Made by a program: the position numbers and the translations under genes
Assembly (NCBI GenBank): GCA_014804785.1
Contig: JAAUZD010000023.1
Location: 102,013-166,012, forward strand
From: Lachnospiraceae bacterium
Lineage (GTDB): Bacteria > Bacillota > Clostridia > Lachnospirales > Lachnospiraceae
Direction: 5' to 3'
DNA: 64,000 bases
In this document: piece after piece, positions 18,601-27,123 of the stretch
Layout: every line of letters begins with the position of its first letter
Numbering within the stretch: the stretch's first letter is position 1
Notes under the pieces: generated by a model
What the model was told of the DNA's origin: nothing
What the model saw: the letters and a program-made list of their open reading frames with translations, nothing else
The model's database searches: none

Positions 18601-21128
18601 CTCAGAACCAGATGGATATTGTTAATTCCGCGCTTAATATCAACCTCCCAGAGGGCATAGAATCCATCGCTGAAGGAATTTTCTCGGGTAAGGATATAAA
18701 CAACGAACAGGCGTATAAGTATGTATATGATAGTGACGGCAACCTGGATAAGCAGGAACTTGCTGCAAATACAGACATTCGTTCGATAACGATGCATACG
18801 GTGGAAACGATTGATCCATATACGTTTGCGGGGTGTAAAAATCTCACAGGATTTTATATGTCTGGCGGTGACAAGATTGATAACTATGCATTTAAGAACT
18901 GTACCAGTCTTGAGAATGTTGAGGTTGCACCTAGCGTAACGGAACTGGGACTTAGGCCTTTTGCGGGATGTACTAAATTGCAAGGAGTAAATTTCGGCAC
19001 CAGTCCGAATTTTACGTGTGAGGATCAGATTATTTATGGACTCACTGATGGTACAAAGACTAAGATTATAGAATGTCTTGAGGCGAGAGGAGAAACGATT
19101 GGAAGTCCCCAGATTGGACCAGGGGGACTGGAAAGTATCAAGGAACTTGCAGAGGAAGCGTTTAAGGATTGTGATGGAATCGGAAGCGTGGATCTTACAT
19201 CCACTTCTATCAGCACGGTTCCAAGGGAAGCTTTTTCCCAGACAGATAGAATATACAGTGTGATGCTTCCTAAAACAGCTAAAAGTATCAGAGACGGTGC
19301 ATTTTGGAACAGTAGTCTTTCTTATATGGAAATTCCTTCAAGCGTCACCTTGATTGCGAATGATGCATTTGCCAATGTCAATGAGGATGCGGAGGGAGAA
19401 ATTATACTGGATGATAAAGGAATACCAGAAATTGATACTTCTAAGGAACACAGACCGATTACCTTCTATTGTACAGAAGGAGGTGCGGCTGCTACCTATG
19501 CAGATGTTTATGATTACATTAATCCAACTTATTTCAAACCAATTATCATGCATGAAGTGAGGTTCTGGAATTATCCGAATTATCCGGATCGTACAGCGGC
19601 TATCTATTATACGACGGAGGTAGTTGACGGTGAAGCGGCAGTTCCGCCTGAAGATCCTGTGGTTGAAGGGTATGCTTTTGTTGGATGGTCAGCTGATTAC
19701 TCCAATATTGTGCGTGATATGGATTTATATGCCAACTATAGCGATAATGTTTACACTGTTACATTCTTGGATAGGACCGGTGATGTACTTAAGATAGAAA
19801 CGGTAGGGGCAGGCAAGACTGCTACAGCACCGGAGCCGAAGGTACATGAAGGCTATACTTTTGACAGGTGGTCCAGAGATTTCACCAATGTAACGGATAA
19901 TATCATAGTTACCGCTCTGTATAAGGATAATTCCGGCAGTTCCAGCAGACATAAGGTGGTATTTTACGATAGTGACGGATTGACGGTATTAGATACGCAG
20001 ATGGTAGATCATGAGGATAAGGCGAGACCGCCTGTGCCTCCTACAAAGGAAGGCTATACTTTTGTAAGATGGATTCCCTCTGATCTTTCAAACATAACAG
20101 AGGATTTGAATGTAGTCGCCTATTATGAACCGGGATCGGGAGCAAGTCCGCTACCTTCTGGTCAGCCGGGCACAGGAACACAGCCTACCAGTAAACCGAA
20201 GGAAAGCCCTGGACCGACAGCAACACCCACGGCAACGCCTTCAAATGAAGATAATGTAGTAAAATATACCGTATCAGTTTCGGGCGGAAGCGGAAGCGGA
20301 AGCTATCCGGCAGGTGCAATCGTATCAATAAATGCTTATTACATGGGAGAAGGGCAGTTATTTGACAGATGGACTTCTTCCACAGCAGGGGTAGGATTTG
20401 CCAACCCGAATGCTTCTTCAACGACCTTTACCATGCCCGCAGCCAATGTATCTGTTACTGCAACCTATAAGACAGGCAGCGGAAGCGCTGGCAGTTCAGG
20501 CGGAAGCGGCGGCGGAGGAACAGGAAGTTCGAGCAGCAGCGGAAGCAGCAATAATGGTACAATAGTTGAAGTAACTAAACCGGGAATATCCAACACCAAT
20601 CTTGCAGGTGCAACGGTGAGCGGTGCTACCGATAACTTTGTCGTCAAGGTGACGGAGGATCAGGCAGCAACGGATGCTGTAATAGCTGCTCTGCAGGCAA
20701 GGTACGGAGATATAAGCAGAATTCAGTATCTGCCTATGGATATCAGTCTGTATGACTCTACTGGAAGAATTAAAATAGCAGATACCTCAGGAATTTCCGT
20801 GAATCTGACGCTTCCTTTGCCTGATGAACTGATTCAGTATGCAGGAAATAACCGTGTAGCGGCAGTGGCAAACGGTGCGTTGGAGGATCTGAATATCAGA
20901 TTCACGACAGTAGGCGGCGTACCTTGTGTAAACTTTACGGCTACGCATTTCTCGCCTTATGTGATTTATGTGGATACTGCAAATCTGACAGAGGCAACCA
21001 TTGACTCTACGCCGAAGACAGGTGACCCGATACATCCCAAGTGGTTTTTAGCGCTTGGTCTGGCATGTACTTCGTTGATTCTCTTTTTCAAGAGAGATAA
21101 GGTAGTACTAAATACTAAAAATGCATAG
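15699..21128 (+). CDS. Giant BspA-like leucine-rich-repeat surface protein with sortase signal
   Basis: 1809 residues. A signal peptide covers residues 1-~41 (cleavage near DVSA-DG). Residues ~55-285 are of unknown fold, then a Thr/Pro-rich linker (~288-390). Scattered LRR_5/BspA-type repeats follow from ~505 to ~1260 (for example AIGDYCFQGCSSLSSIEL). Next come three InlB B-type repeats (~1288-1490; EGYAFVGWSADYSN, EGYTFDRWSRDFTN, EGYTFVRWIPSDLSN), a TP linker, one Flg_new-like repeat with FDRW, and a Gly/Ser stretch. A C-terminal domain shared with the next gene leads to the sorting signal STPKTGDPIHPKWFLALGL, a hydrophobic helix and positive residues. It is probably displayed on the wall as an adhesin or ligand binder; the ligand is unknown. 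It is second in the sortase operon. Confidence 0.93.
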   Translation: MTKAVKKKNKKLKRQIRKTVGALLMVTAITVAAVPVPDVSADGQDTEPVRVRVVNYVDANMRLYEDVRSGIEAPTTWQSKVPLVDPSTTIYTTGSGEETGATFQFAYVKGGTGSTGDEIAVILGADVTNLDGGNLKIPDTVNAYRKYTANTSSSGYCAVNRLGDFLYYKTQVQSTDEYGWLLYRVPNLTDASGAPKEVNQYEVTRTTVSGEERYTYRVETGTDDNGQPIYTNYDAVPVMEDAYAPCYYDQRSAWENTPDSEMYWYDPTIPAVSNGTRMTTYRMNNAVDTVTPTPTATSSPAATATPAMTAMPEATLVPTATPTAVSAVGTPEVTPIHGMMTPEPTATLVPASTPEPTATPASTPEPTATLAPASTPEPPTSENTESDEEIRTETGEVAAPTAMAGGYVSNVGQTNSLIHNTSTGITVDVDFEQKQRFVRATDRDHQWIHNADVRYIGRQRLTGEDGEWRIAEQDSEHGIGRYGVVENPDLGVFAGKGQIVNLTIDDKLLGIGDYAFYGCSGIQSVTLGNGLNTIGNGAFANCYNMKTCNLQLYSQITAIGMEAFANCRGLTTILMPVSVQAIGDYCFQGCSSLSSIELCGLREDGTRENVSLSVIGYKAFAGCSSLSSITFPDNFVQTNNPNEGDTYCNAMNGKIPVIYFEGCTALQFIKIQNSELDIIDREDDPNQNRVHPGTCDITTYLNSVFPKSFYFEGPERSNIHETAKVHEAAFKYLNENKFEKVVHCSEAGSHPSTFIVDDTNRLISMELDPDCKIIMIPENIGEYGVSTISANSFQDNCFIEKVYIPATVKLIETNAFKGCHSLKDVIFTQPENSDLVIQDNAFNTQDVGYHKSNCDGKVDDVPVLTFTGTISASSKPFQYAMNPKNNINVGTQQANTYITYYSGWPTNLTVKYNWQTGKNELLDYPKYAELEHYDLDSFPYMTQEYKDAAQEAVNAYKNYLKDSRNVPTQNQMDIVNSALNINLPEGIESIAEGIFSGKDINNEQAYKYVYDSDGNLDKQELAANTDIRSITMHTVETIDPYTFAGCKNLTGFYMSGGDKIDNYAFKNCTSLENVEVAPSVTELGLRPFAGCTKLQGVNFGTSPNFTCEDQIIYGLTDGTKTKIIECLEARGETIGSPQIGPGGLESIKELAEEAFKDCDGIGSVDLTSTSISTVPREAFSQTDRIYSVMLPKTAKSIRDGAFWNSSLSYMEIPSSVTLIANDAFANVNEDAEGEIILDDKGIPEIDTSKEHRPITFYCTEGGAAATYADVYDYINPTYFKPIIMHEVRFWNYPNYPDRTAAIYYTTEVVDGEAAVPPEDPVVEGYAFVGWSADYSNIVRDMDLYANYSDNVYTVTFLDRTGDVLKIETVGAGKTATAPEPKVHEGYTFDRWSRDFTNVTDNIIVTALYKDNSGSSSRHKVVFYDSDGLTVLDTQMVDHEDKARPPVPPTKEGYTFVRWIPSDLSNITEDLNVVAYYEPGSGASPLPSGQPGTGTQPTSKPKESPGPTATPTATPSNEDNVVKYTVSVSGGSGSGSYPAGAIVSINAYYMGEGQLFDRWTSSTAGVGFANPNASSTTFTMPAANVSVTATYKTGSGSAGSSGGSGGGGTGSSSSSGSSNNGTIVEVTKPGISNTNLAGATVSGATDNFVVKVTEDQAATDAVIAALQARYGDISRIQYLPMDISLYDSTGRIKIADTSGISVNLTLPLPDELIQYAGNNRVAAVANGALEDLNIRFTTVGGVPCVNFTATHFSPYVIYVDTANLTEATIDSTPKTGDPIHPKWFLALGLACTSLILFFKRDKVVLNTKNA
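16722..16832 (+). repeat. Thr/Pro-linker minisatellite inside the LRR gene
   Basis: A unit of roughly 27-30 bases encoding PASTPEPTAT starts at 16746, 16776 and 16812, separated by 30 and 36 bases. All units stay in frame, so copy-number change would lengthen or shorten the stalk without breaking the gene. Confidence 0.7.
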
Positions 21129-21136
21129 GAGTTCCT

Positions 21137-23872
21137 ATGAATAGAAAAATTTTAAAATCTCTGAGTGCGCTATTGCTTCTTACAGCAATAGCGGTCACTC
21201 AGGTACCAGTGTCAGATGTAGAAGCGGTAGCGATTGCATCTGATTTTGAAATGGATGGAGATAAGTTAATGAAATATACAGGCACGGCGGAAGTCGTGTC
21301 TATTCCTGCTGGGGTGAAAATAATTGGTGAAGAGGCATTTGCAGGAAATGATCATGTAATCAAGGTCACAGTCGATGAAGGAGTGGAATCAATTGGATAC
21401 AGGGCATTTGCCGACTGTGATAATTTGAGGACGATTGTGGTTGGAGACCAGGTCGAAGAAATAGGGACCGCTGCGTTCAGCAACGACAAGGAACTGGTGA
21501 ATGTAACACTGGGAGCCGGGGTGAAATCCCTGGGAACAGGCGTCTTTGCAGGAAGCAGCCAGCTGAAAGAGTTGACGCTTTCTGAGGATAATACTTATTT
21601 ACATTATTCCAACGGCATTTTATATGATGATGAAGAGACAAAAGTATATGCGCTGATGCCTGCCTATGAGAAGGGAGCCTATACGCTGCCAAGTACTGTG
21701 ACTGAAATCACAGGGTACGCTTTCTGGGGAAATCCTTATTTGGAGAAAGTGCATCTGGGAAGCGGGATTTATGAAGTTCCGGCTTATGCTTTTTCGAATT
21801 GTATCAATTTGAAAGAGGTTGAGATTCCTTTGTCTGTAAGGGGAATCGGAGCCAAAGCTTTTGAAGACTGTGTGAATCTCACTAAGGTTACGCTGCCAGA
21901 TTCCATGGCAAATATAAGCGATACAGCTTTTGACGGATGTCCCAGAGTAGAATTTACAGCGACGCCGGGAACCTATGGTGCGGAATATGCAGCAGCGCGC
22001 AAGACTTCAGAGGTTGAAGAAACAGAATATGAGGATGTGCAGGATGCGCAAGTGATAGATCCGGGGGCTGTTTCTGCTGAAAGTACACAGACAAGTGTTC
22101 CTGCTGCGGACGGTACGCCGGCAGAAAAAGAGGATGCCGGCAGCACGCCGACTCCGGATGCTCCGGTGCAGGAGTATGAACCGGTAATAGAGATAGAAAA
22201 TGACAAGACACTGCTGGGCCAGTCCAGCATTGTTTCAGGAAGAGCAGTGGTTTTTATTGACAACAGGCAGCCGTTGGTGCGCAGCGGTACGCAGGCAACA
22301 AGCAGGATTGACTTGTCAGATTTTGCAGCCCCAGTAGAAAATGTCGGAGAAAGCGGGGGGCAGCAATCCGTAGAAAAGATGGAAAATATATTAGCTGACA
22401 ATGCACAGAAGGGAAAAGATTTCCCCAAATATACCATTGTTGATGATAGAAAGATTGCTTCCCAGGCTTTTTATCAGGATAGTGAACTCAAAGCGTATGA
22501 AATAGAAGATGGAATCACAGAAATTGGTGAATTTGCATTTGCGAGATCAGGTCTTACATCTGTTACAATTCCAGAGGGAGTTACCAAAATCGAGTATGGT
22601 GCATTTTATCATTGTGACAGTTTAACAGAGATTTCCATTCCGAATTCAGTGACGGAAATTGAGCCATATGCATTTGCAAATACACCGTGGATTGAAGCAC
22701 ATACGCAGGATGCTCCCTTCCTGATTGCAGGGGATGGGATTTTGATTGCTTATTCAGGTGCTGACAGCGTGGTGAATATTCCGGATGGAGTGAAACAAAT
22801 TGGTTCCGGTGCGTTCAAGGAACACATGGGTATTACGGCGGTAAATATTCCTGATACCGTTCAGGTGATCGGAGAAGAAGCGTTTATGAACTGTCGGAAT
22901 TTAAAGACGGTCAATGGCGGAGAGTGTTTAGTTAAGATTGATGATCGCGCCTTTATGAACTGTCCGCTCTCCAAAGTGGTGGTTCCAGCATCTGTTAAGG
23001 AAGTTGGGCTGGGTGCATTTGCGCTTTCAAACGGAACGGATACAGCAGTGTTCGAGGGAAGTGAACTGCCGCAGCTTTCCATGGGAAAGGTGGCGCAGCG
23101 GCTTGCAAATCAGGGATACAGGGCATATGCTTTCCAGAATATCAGAAGCGCCATTATTCCTGACGATGCAGGAAGTCTTGATGGCACGGTGTTGGAAACA
23201 GGAACTTATGGATTTAACGGCATTGTCTATGGTGCATCTGGCAATCAGATTGCAGATAACAGGGCAGGTGTGGGCGCTGCGGAAGGCAGTGGGGTCGTGA
23301 TGCGCATAAACAGCCAGGTAATTCCTAATAGTGAAAATGCCATGGCAACCATTCCGGGTGAAGACGGTACCTATATTCTTAAAATAACAGATTCTGAAAA
23401 GGCAGCGGAAGAGATTTCGGCAGCTTATGGTGAACTTTACGGAGGAAAGAATCCCTCTGGTTTATCCGCTTATGATATTTCACTCTATGATGCGTCTGGC
23501 AATATACCGATTAACAGGCTTGGAAAACAGTATATTAACATACTATTTAAAGTGCCGGCAGATATGACCGCTGATAATCTGCATGTTGTTACATTGGATC
23601 AGGATGGGCAGCTGGAAGCGGTAGAGAACCGTATCGTTCCCTTAGAGGATGGTGATTATATCCAGATTACCACCAGCCATTTTTCACCTTTTGGTATCTA
23701 TCAGTATATCAGCACGAATGGGCAGTCGGCAGGCGGTTTATCAGGTAATAAAGATGATACACCAGATACAGGCGATTTTCTTCATCCTAAATGGTTTCTG
23801 GCATTAGGGCTTCTTGCCGGAGCGATTGCCTTGTTTTTTTATAAAGGAAAGCCCAAAAAAGGATTTAATTGA
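21137..23872 (+). CDS. BspA-like leucine-rich-repeat surface protein with sortase signal
   Basis: 911 residues, eight bases downstream of the larger LRR gene. A signal peptide spans residues 1-~32. LRR_5-type repeats occupy ~40-275 (such as SIGYRAFADCDNLRTIVVG) and again ~435-665, split by a Thr/Pro/Glu-rich linker (~295-350). The C-terminal domain (~745-860) shares the DISLYDxxG and HFSP motifs with its neighbour. The sorting signal is DTPDTGDFLHPKWFLALGL, a hydrophobic helix and the basic tail KGKPKKGFN. Together with its neighbour it looks like a duplicated, diverged substrate pair of the upstream sortase. A terminator follows. Confidence 0.93.
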   Translation: MNRKILKSLSALLLLTAIAVTQVPVSDVEAVAIASDFEMDGDKLMKYTGTAEVVSIPAGVKIIGEEAFAGNDHVIKVTVDEGVESIGYRAFADCDNLRTIVVGDQVEEIGTAAFSNDKELVNVTLGAGVKSLGTGVFAGSSQLKELTLSEDNTYLHYSNGILYDDEETKVYALMPAYEKGAYTLPSTVTEITGYAFWGNPYLEKVHLGSGIYEVPAYAFSNCINLKEVEIPLSVRGIGAKAFEDCVNLTKVTLPDSMANISDTAFDGCPRVEFTATPGTYGAEYAAARKTSEVEETEYEDVQDAQVIDPGAVSAESTQTSVPAADGTPAEKEDAGSTPTPDAPVQEYEPVIEIENDKTLLGQSSIVSGRAVVFIDNRQPLVRSGTQATSRIDLSDFAAPVENVGESGGQQSVEKMENILADNAQKGKDFPKYTIVDDRKIASQAFYQDSELKAYEIEDGITEIGEFAFARSGLTSVTIPEGVTKIEYGAFYHCDSLTEISIPNSVTEIEPYAFANTPWIEAHTQDAPFLIAGDGILIAYSGADSVVNIPDGVKQIGSGAFKEHMGITAVNIPDTVQVIGEEAFMNCRNLKTVNGGECLVKIDDRAFMNCPLSKVVVPASVKEVGLGAFALSNGTDTAVFEGSELPQLSMGKVAQRLANQGYRAYAFQNIRSAIIPDDAGSLDGTVLETGTYGFNGIVYGASGNQIADNRAGVGAAEGSGVVMRINSQVIPNSENAMATIPGEDGTYILKITDSEKAAEEISAAYGELYGGKNPSGLSAYDISLYDASGNIPINRLGKQYINILFKVPADMTADNLHVVTLDQDGQLEAVENRIVPLEDGDYIQITTSHFSPFGIYQYISTNGQSAGGLSGNKDDTPDTGDFLHPKWFLALGLLAGAIALFFYKGKPKKGFN

Positions 23873-23888
23873 ATTAATGAACTGTTCA

Positions 23889-23931
23889 AAACTCTCGGCA
23901 TATCATAAATAAAAAAGCCGGGAGTTTTTTT
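23889..23931 (+). terminator. Terminator after the LRR genes, overlapping the next ribosome site
   Basis: AAACTCTCGGC (23889-23899) pairs with GCCGGGAGTTT (23917-23927) around a 17-base A/T loop, followed by T residues to 23931. The GGGAG in the right arm (23920-23924) lies seven bases before the ATG of the subtilase gene at 23932. Confidence 0.8.
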
Positions 23932-24843
23932 ATGCTTCGGGTAAGGCAGCAAGTTGGATGCAGTGATGAATTGGTTTATGCCTGTGGAGACAGAGGTGTA
24001 ACCATAGCAATGTTGGATACAGGGATAGCCGTACATCCTGATTTTAATAATAGAATTGTAGATTTTAAAGATTTTGTAAACGAAAAAAGGGCGCTGTATG
24101 ATGACAGTGGTCATGGAACCCATGTAGCGGGATGTCTGTGCGGAAGTGGGCAGATATCCAAGGGCAAGTACAAAGGAATCGCACCGCACAGCAGGATAGT
24201 GGTGGGAAAAGTACTGGATTATATGGGAGACGGCAATATTGAAACTATGGTAAGAGGAATAGAGTGGGTACTTGATAAACAGCGCGAATATGATATCCGT
24301 ATTTTAAATATCTCCATAGGTATGGGAGAAAACACAGAAAAGGAGAGAATGGAAAGACTGGTAGGAATGGTAAATGAGGCATGGAACCGGGGACTTGTGG
24401 TGGTATGCGCAGCGGGGAATATGGGACCGAAGCCCATGACGATTTCTCCTCTAGGAGCAAGCAGGCAGGTAATAACGGTAGGGTGTCATGAAGGAGGCTA
24501 TTTTGGAAACAGAGAGCATTTATGTGAAAATTATTCCAGCCGCGGTCCAAGCCCCTATGCGATGAAAAAGCCGGATGTAGTAGCGCCGGGAACGGATATT
24601 ATATCCTGCAATGCGGGAATTGAAAAACGAGGACGTTATTTTAGAAATGCTTATATACAAAAGAGCGGTACCTCCATGGCAACACCCATTGTTTCCGGCG
24701 GGATAGCTCTCCTTCTCCAGAAATATCCTTATTACACCAATGAGCAGGCGAAGCAGAAGCTTCTCTATACATCCAGAGATTTAAAGGAGCCATGGAATAA
24801 ACAGGGGTGGGGAATGATACAGATTGACAGACTGCTGAAATAA
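23932..24843 (+). CDS. Subtilisin-like serine protease (S8), no signal peptide
   Basis: 303 residues. The catalytic triad is clear: Asp in MLDTGIAVHPD (~26), His in GHGTHVAG (~63) and Ser in SGTSMATP (~246); the oxyanion region AAGNMGP is also present. There is no secretion signal and no long propeptide, so it resembles cytoplasmic AprX-type subtilases that act on intracellular proteins. The ATG directly follows the terminator of the LRR operon, whose GGGAG would serve as ribosome site; the N-terminus fits the family, so this start is kept. No inhibitor or partner gene is adjacent. Confidence 0.92.
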   Translation: MLRVRQQVGCSDELVYACGDRGVTIAMLDTGIAVHPDFNNRIVDFKDFVNEKRALYDDSGHGTHVAGCLCGSGQISKGKYKGIAPHSRIVVGKVLDYMGDGNIETMVRGIEWVLDKQREYDIRILNISIGMGENTEKERMERLVGMVNEAWNRGLVVVCAAGNMGPKPMTISPLGASRQVITVGCHEGGYFGNREHLCENYSSRGPSPYAMKKPDVVAPGTDIISCNAGIEKRGRYFRNAYIQKSGTSMATPIVSGGIALLLQKYPYYTNEQAKQKLLYTSRDLKEPWNKQGWGMIQIDRLLK

Positions 24844-24847
24844 ATCA

Positions 24848-24876
24848 TTGACATAATATGTTGCATTGTATACAAT
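24848..24876 (+). promoter_or_regulatory. Promoter of the Re-citrate synthase operon
   Basis: TTGACA (24848-24853), a 17-base spacer and TACAAT (24871-24876), close to consensus. It lies 48 bases before the ATG. Confidence 0.8.
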
Positions 24877-24877
24877 G
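24864..24877. promoter_or_regulatory. Palindromic operator over the -10 box, probable GntR/FCD site
   Basis: CATTGTATACAATG is a perfect 14-base palindrome covering the -10 hexamer. Its TTGTATACAA centre is of the kind bound by FCD-type GntR regulators, and such a regulator is the second gene of this operon (26365). Repression of its own operon is the likely arrangement. Confidence 0.65.
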
Positions 24878-24924
24878 ATACATGGATTTAAAAATGAAGA
24901 TTACGGCAGAAGGGAGAACGAAAG

Positions 24925-26334
24925 ATGGCTGAAAACAATCCTTTTTTAGACAGACCGGTATCGCTTAATACAAAGAATAATTTACTGGAAATTGAGGAAC
25001 ACATGTATATTCTGGATGACGTTGAAAAGCCTAATGTGTTCAGAAATATGTTCCCTTATTCGGAAGTGCCGAAGATTCCTTTTAACGATAGAATCGTGCC
25101 CCATAACATGCCAAAGGATATCTGGATTACGGATACCACTTTCCGGGACGGACAGCAGTCTCGGGCACCTTACACAACGGAGCAGATTGTAACGATTTAT
25201 GATTATCTCCATCGTCTTGGCGGTCCTAATGGTATGATCCGTGCCAGTGAATTTTTCTTATATAGTAAGAAGGATCGGGATGCTGTATACAAGTGTATGG
25301 AGCGGGGCTATCAGTTCCCGGAGGTGACCAGCTGGATTCGCGCCAGCAAGGAAGATTTCAAACTTGTAAAAGAGATTGGGATGAAGGAAACCGGCATTCT
25401 GGTAAGTTGTTCCGATTATCATATTTTCCTGAAATTGAAGATGACAAGAAGACAGGCGATGGATCATTACTTAGGCATTGTGAGAGACTGTCTTGAGGAA
25501 GGAATCAGCGTCAGATGTCATCTTGAAGATATCACAAGAGCGGATATTTATGGTTATGTGGTTCCTTTTTGTCTTGAACTTATGAAGCTGATGGAGGAAT
25601 ATAAGATTCCCATCAAGGTTCGTGCCTGTGACACCATGGGATACGGAGTGAATTATTCCGGTGCAGTCATTCCAAGAAGTGTGCAGGGGATTATTTATGC
25701 CCTGCATACTCATGCAGGTGTACCCCATGAACTGATAGAGTGGCATGGACACAATGATTTCTATAAGGCAGTCGTCAATTCCACGACGGCATGGCTGTAT
25801 GGCTGTTCCGGTGTCAACACATCGCTTTTCGGAATCGGTGAGAGAACCGGTAATACACCGCTGGAGGCAATGGTATTTGAGTATGCTCAGCTGAAAGGCG
25901 GATTAAACGGTATGGATACCACTGTAATCACGGAGCTTGCTGAATATTATGAGAAGGAAATCGGATATCAGGTTCCGGATAGAACGCCTTTTGTGGGAAA
26001 GAATTTTAATGTGACAAGAGCCGGGATTCATGCAGACGGTCTTTTGAAAAATGAAGAGATTTATAATATATTTGATACAGATAAATTCCTGAACAGACCG
26101 GTGCTGTGCGCGGTATCGAATACATCTGGTCTTGCCGGAATTGCCCATTGGATCAATACTTATTTTCAATTAAGCGCCAGCGAGCAGTTGGATAAGACAA
26201 GTCCTCTGGTAACGGAAATAAAGAAATGGGTGGACAAGCAATATGAGGACGGACGTGTGACGGTTATGACGGACAAAGAACTGACAGATCAGATTGCAGT
26301 CATCTGCAGGCAGCTGGATATGACCATCGGTTAA
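24925..26334 (+). CDS. Probable Re-type citrate synthase (isopropylmalate/homocitrate synthase family)
   Basis: 469 residues of the DRE-TIM barrel family. The metal-binding and catalytic signature ITDTTFRDGQQSRAPYT (~68-84), RCHLEDITRADIYG, ACDTMGYGVN, the metal-binding EWHGHNDF (~272-279) and GERTGNTPLE are all present. Isopropylmalate synthases normally carry an LeuA dimer regulatory domain at the end; this protein instead has a short helical tail. Its neighbour is isocitrate dehydrogenase, as in the citrate synthase-aconitase-IDH cluster of Clostridium acetobutylicum (CAC0970-0972), and the Clostridium kluyveri Re-citrate synthase belongs to this family. I infer citrate synthesis from oxaloacetate and acetyl-CoA for glutamate supply. 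Homocitrate or isopropylmalate synthase cannot be excluded by sequence alone. GAAGGGAG precedes the ATG. Confidence 0.82.
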   Translation: MAENNPFLDRPVSLNTKNNLLEIEEHMYILDDVEKPNVFRNMFPYSEVPKIPFNDRIVPHNMPKDIWITDTTFRDGQQSRAPYTTEQIVTIYDYLHRLGGPNGMIRASEFFLYSKKDRDAVYKCMERGYQFPEVTSWIRASKEDFKLVKEIGMKETGILVSCSDYHIFLKLKMTRRQAMDHYLGIVRDCLEEGISVRCHLEDITRADIYGYVVPFCLELMKLMEEYKIPIKVRACDTMGYGVNYSGAVIPRSVQGIIYALHTHAGVPHELIEWHGHNDFYKAVVNSTTAWLYGCSGVNTSLFGIGERTGNTPLEAMVFEYAQLKGGLNGMDTTVITELAEYYEKEIGYQVPDRTPFVGKNFNVTRAGIHADGLLKNEEIYNIFDTDKFLNRPVLCAVSNTSGLAGIAHWINTYFQLSASEQLDKTSPLVTEIKKWVDKQYEDGRVTVMTDKELTDQIAVICRQLDMTIG

Positions 26335-26364
26335 AGGAATGAAGGAAAGGTAAGCGGATAAGCA

Positions 26365-27102
26365 ATGAGTAGTTATGATTTGAAGCAGGAAGTAACCGAT
26401 AAGTATTCCCTTAGGGGAAGAGTGTTTCATAAGCTGAGAGAGGACATTTTAAATGGCAGGTATAAGGAGAATGAAGAGCTTAGAGAGGTTGCCATAGGGG
26501 AAGAACTGGGAGTAAGCCGCACGCCGGTCAGAGAGGCATTCAGGCAGCTGGAACTGGAAGGGCTGATTCAGATCGTGCCCAATAAAGGAGCTTATGTGAC
26601 GGGGATTACGGCGAAGGATGTAAAAGATATTTATATGATACGCTCTTCGCTGGAGGGAATGTGTGCGCGTCTGGCAACAGAGCATATTACGTCGGAACAG
26701 TTGGAAGAATTGGAAGAGAATGTGTATATTGCCAGTTTTCATGCATCCAAAGGGCATATGGAGCAGATGACGGAGTTGGATAACCGGTTTCATCACATTT
26801 TGTATGAGGCATGTGATTCCAAGATGCTGCAGAATCTGCTGCAGGATTTTCATCAGTATGTGATAAGGATCCGCAAGAAAACCCTCTCCACGAAGGAGCG
26901 GGGAATTGCTTCCAATGAGGAACACAGACAAATCATGGAGGCAATCAGGGCAGGAAAGCCTGATGAGGCAGAGAGATTAGCCACTTGTCATATGAATAAT
27001 GCTTATGATAATATGGTTAAAAATGGTCTGTATGATATGTTTGAGTCAGGGGAACCGGAAAAGAGCATGGAACAGGAAACACGCAGACAGAACGAAAAAT
27101 AA
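26365..27102 (+). CDS. GntR family transcriptional regulator, FCD subfamily
   Basis: 245 residues. The N-terminal winged helix-turn-helix (residues ~14-82) has LREDILNGRYKENEELREV and GVSRTPVREAFRQLELEGL. The helical FCD ligand-binding domain (~90-225) has RSSLEGMCARLA, the metal/ligand residues DNRFHHILYEAC, and HRQIMEAIRAGKPDEAERL. It lies between the citrate synthase and isocitrate dehydrogenase genes, the slot where aconitase is often found. FCD regulators commonly sense organic acids, so citrate or a related acid is a reasonable guess for the effector. The palindrome at the operon promoter is its likely binding site. Confidence 0.92.
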   Translation: MSSYDLKQEVTDKYSLRGRVFHKLREDILNGRYKENEELREVAIGEELGVSRTPVREAFRQLELEGLIQIVPNKGAYVTGITAKDVKDIYMIRSSLEGMCARLATEHITSEQLEELEENVYIASFHASKGHMEQMTELDNRFHHILYEACDSKMLQNLLQDFHQYVIRIRKKTLSTKERGIASNEEHRQIMEAIRAGKPDEAERLATCHMNNAYDNMVKNGLYDMFESGEPEKSMEQETRRQNEK

Positions 27103-27123
27103 AGGAAAAGAATGGAGTAAAAG

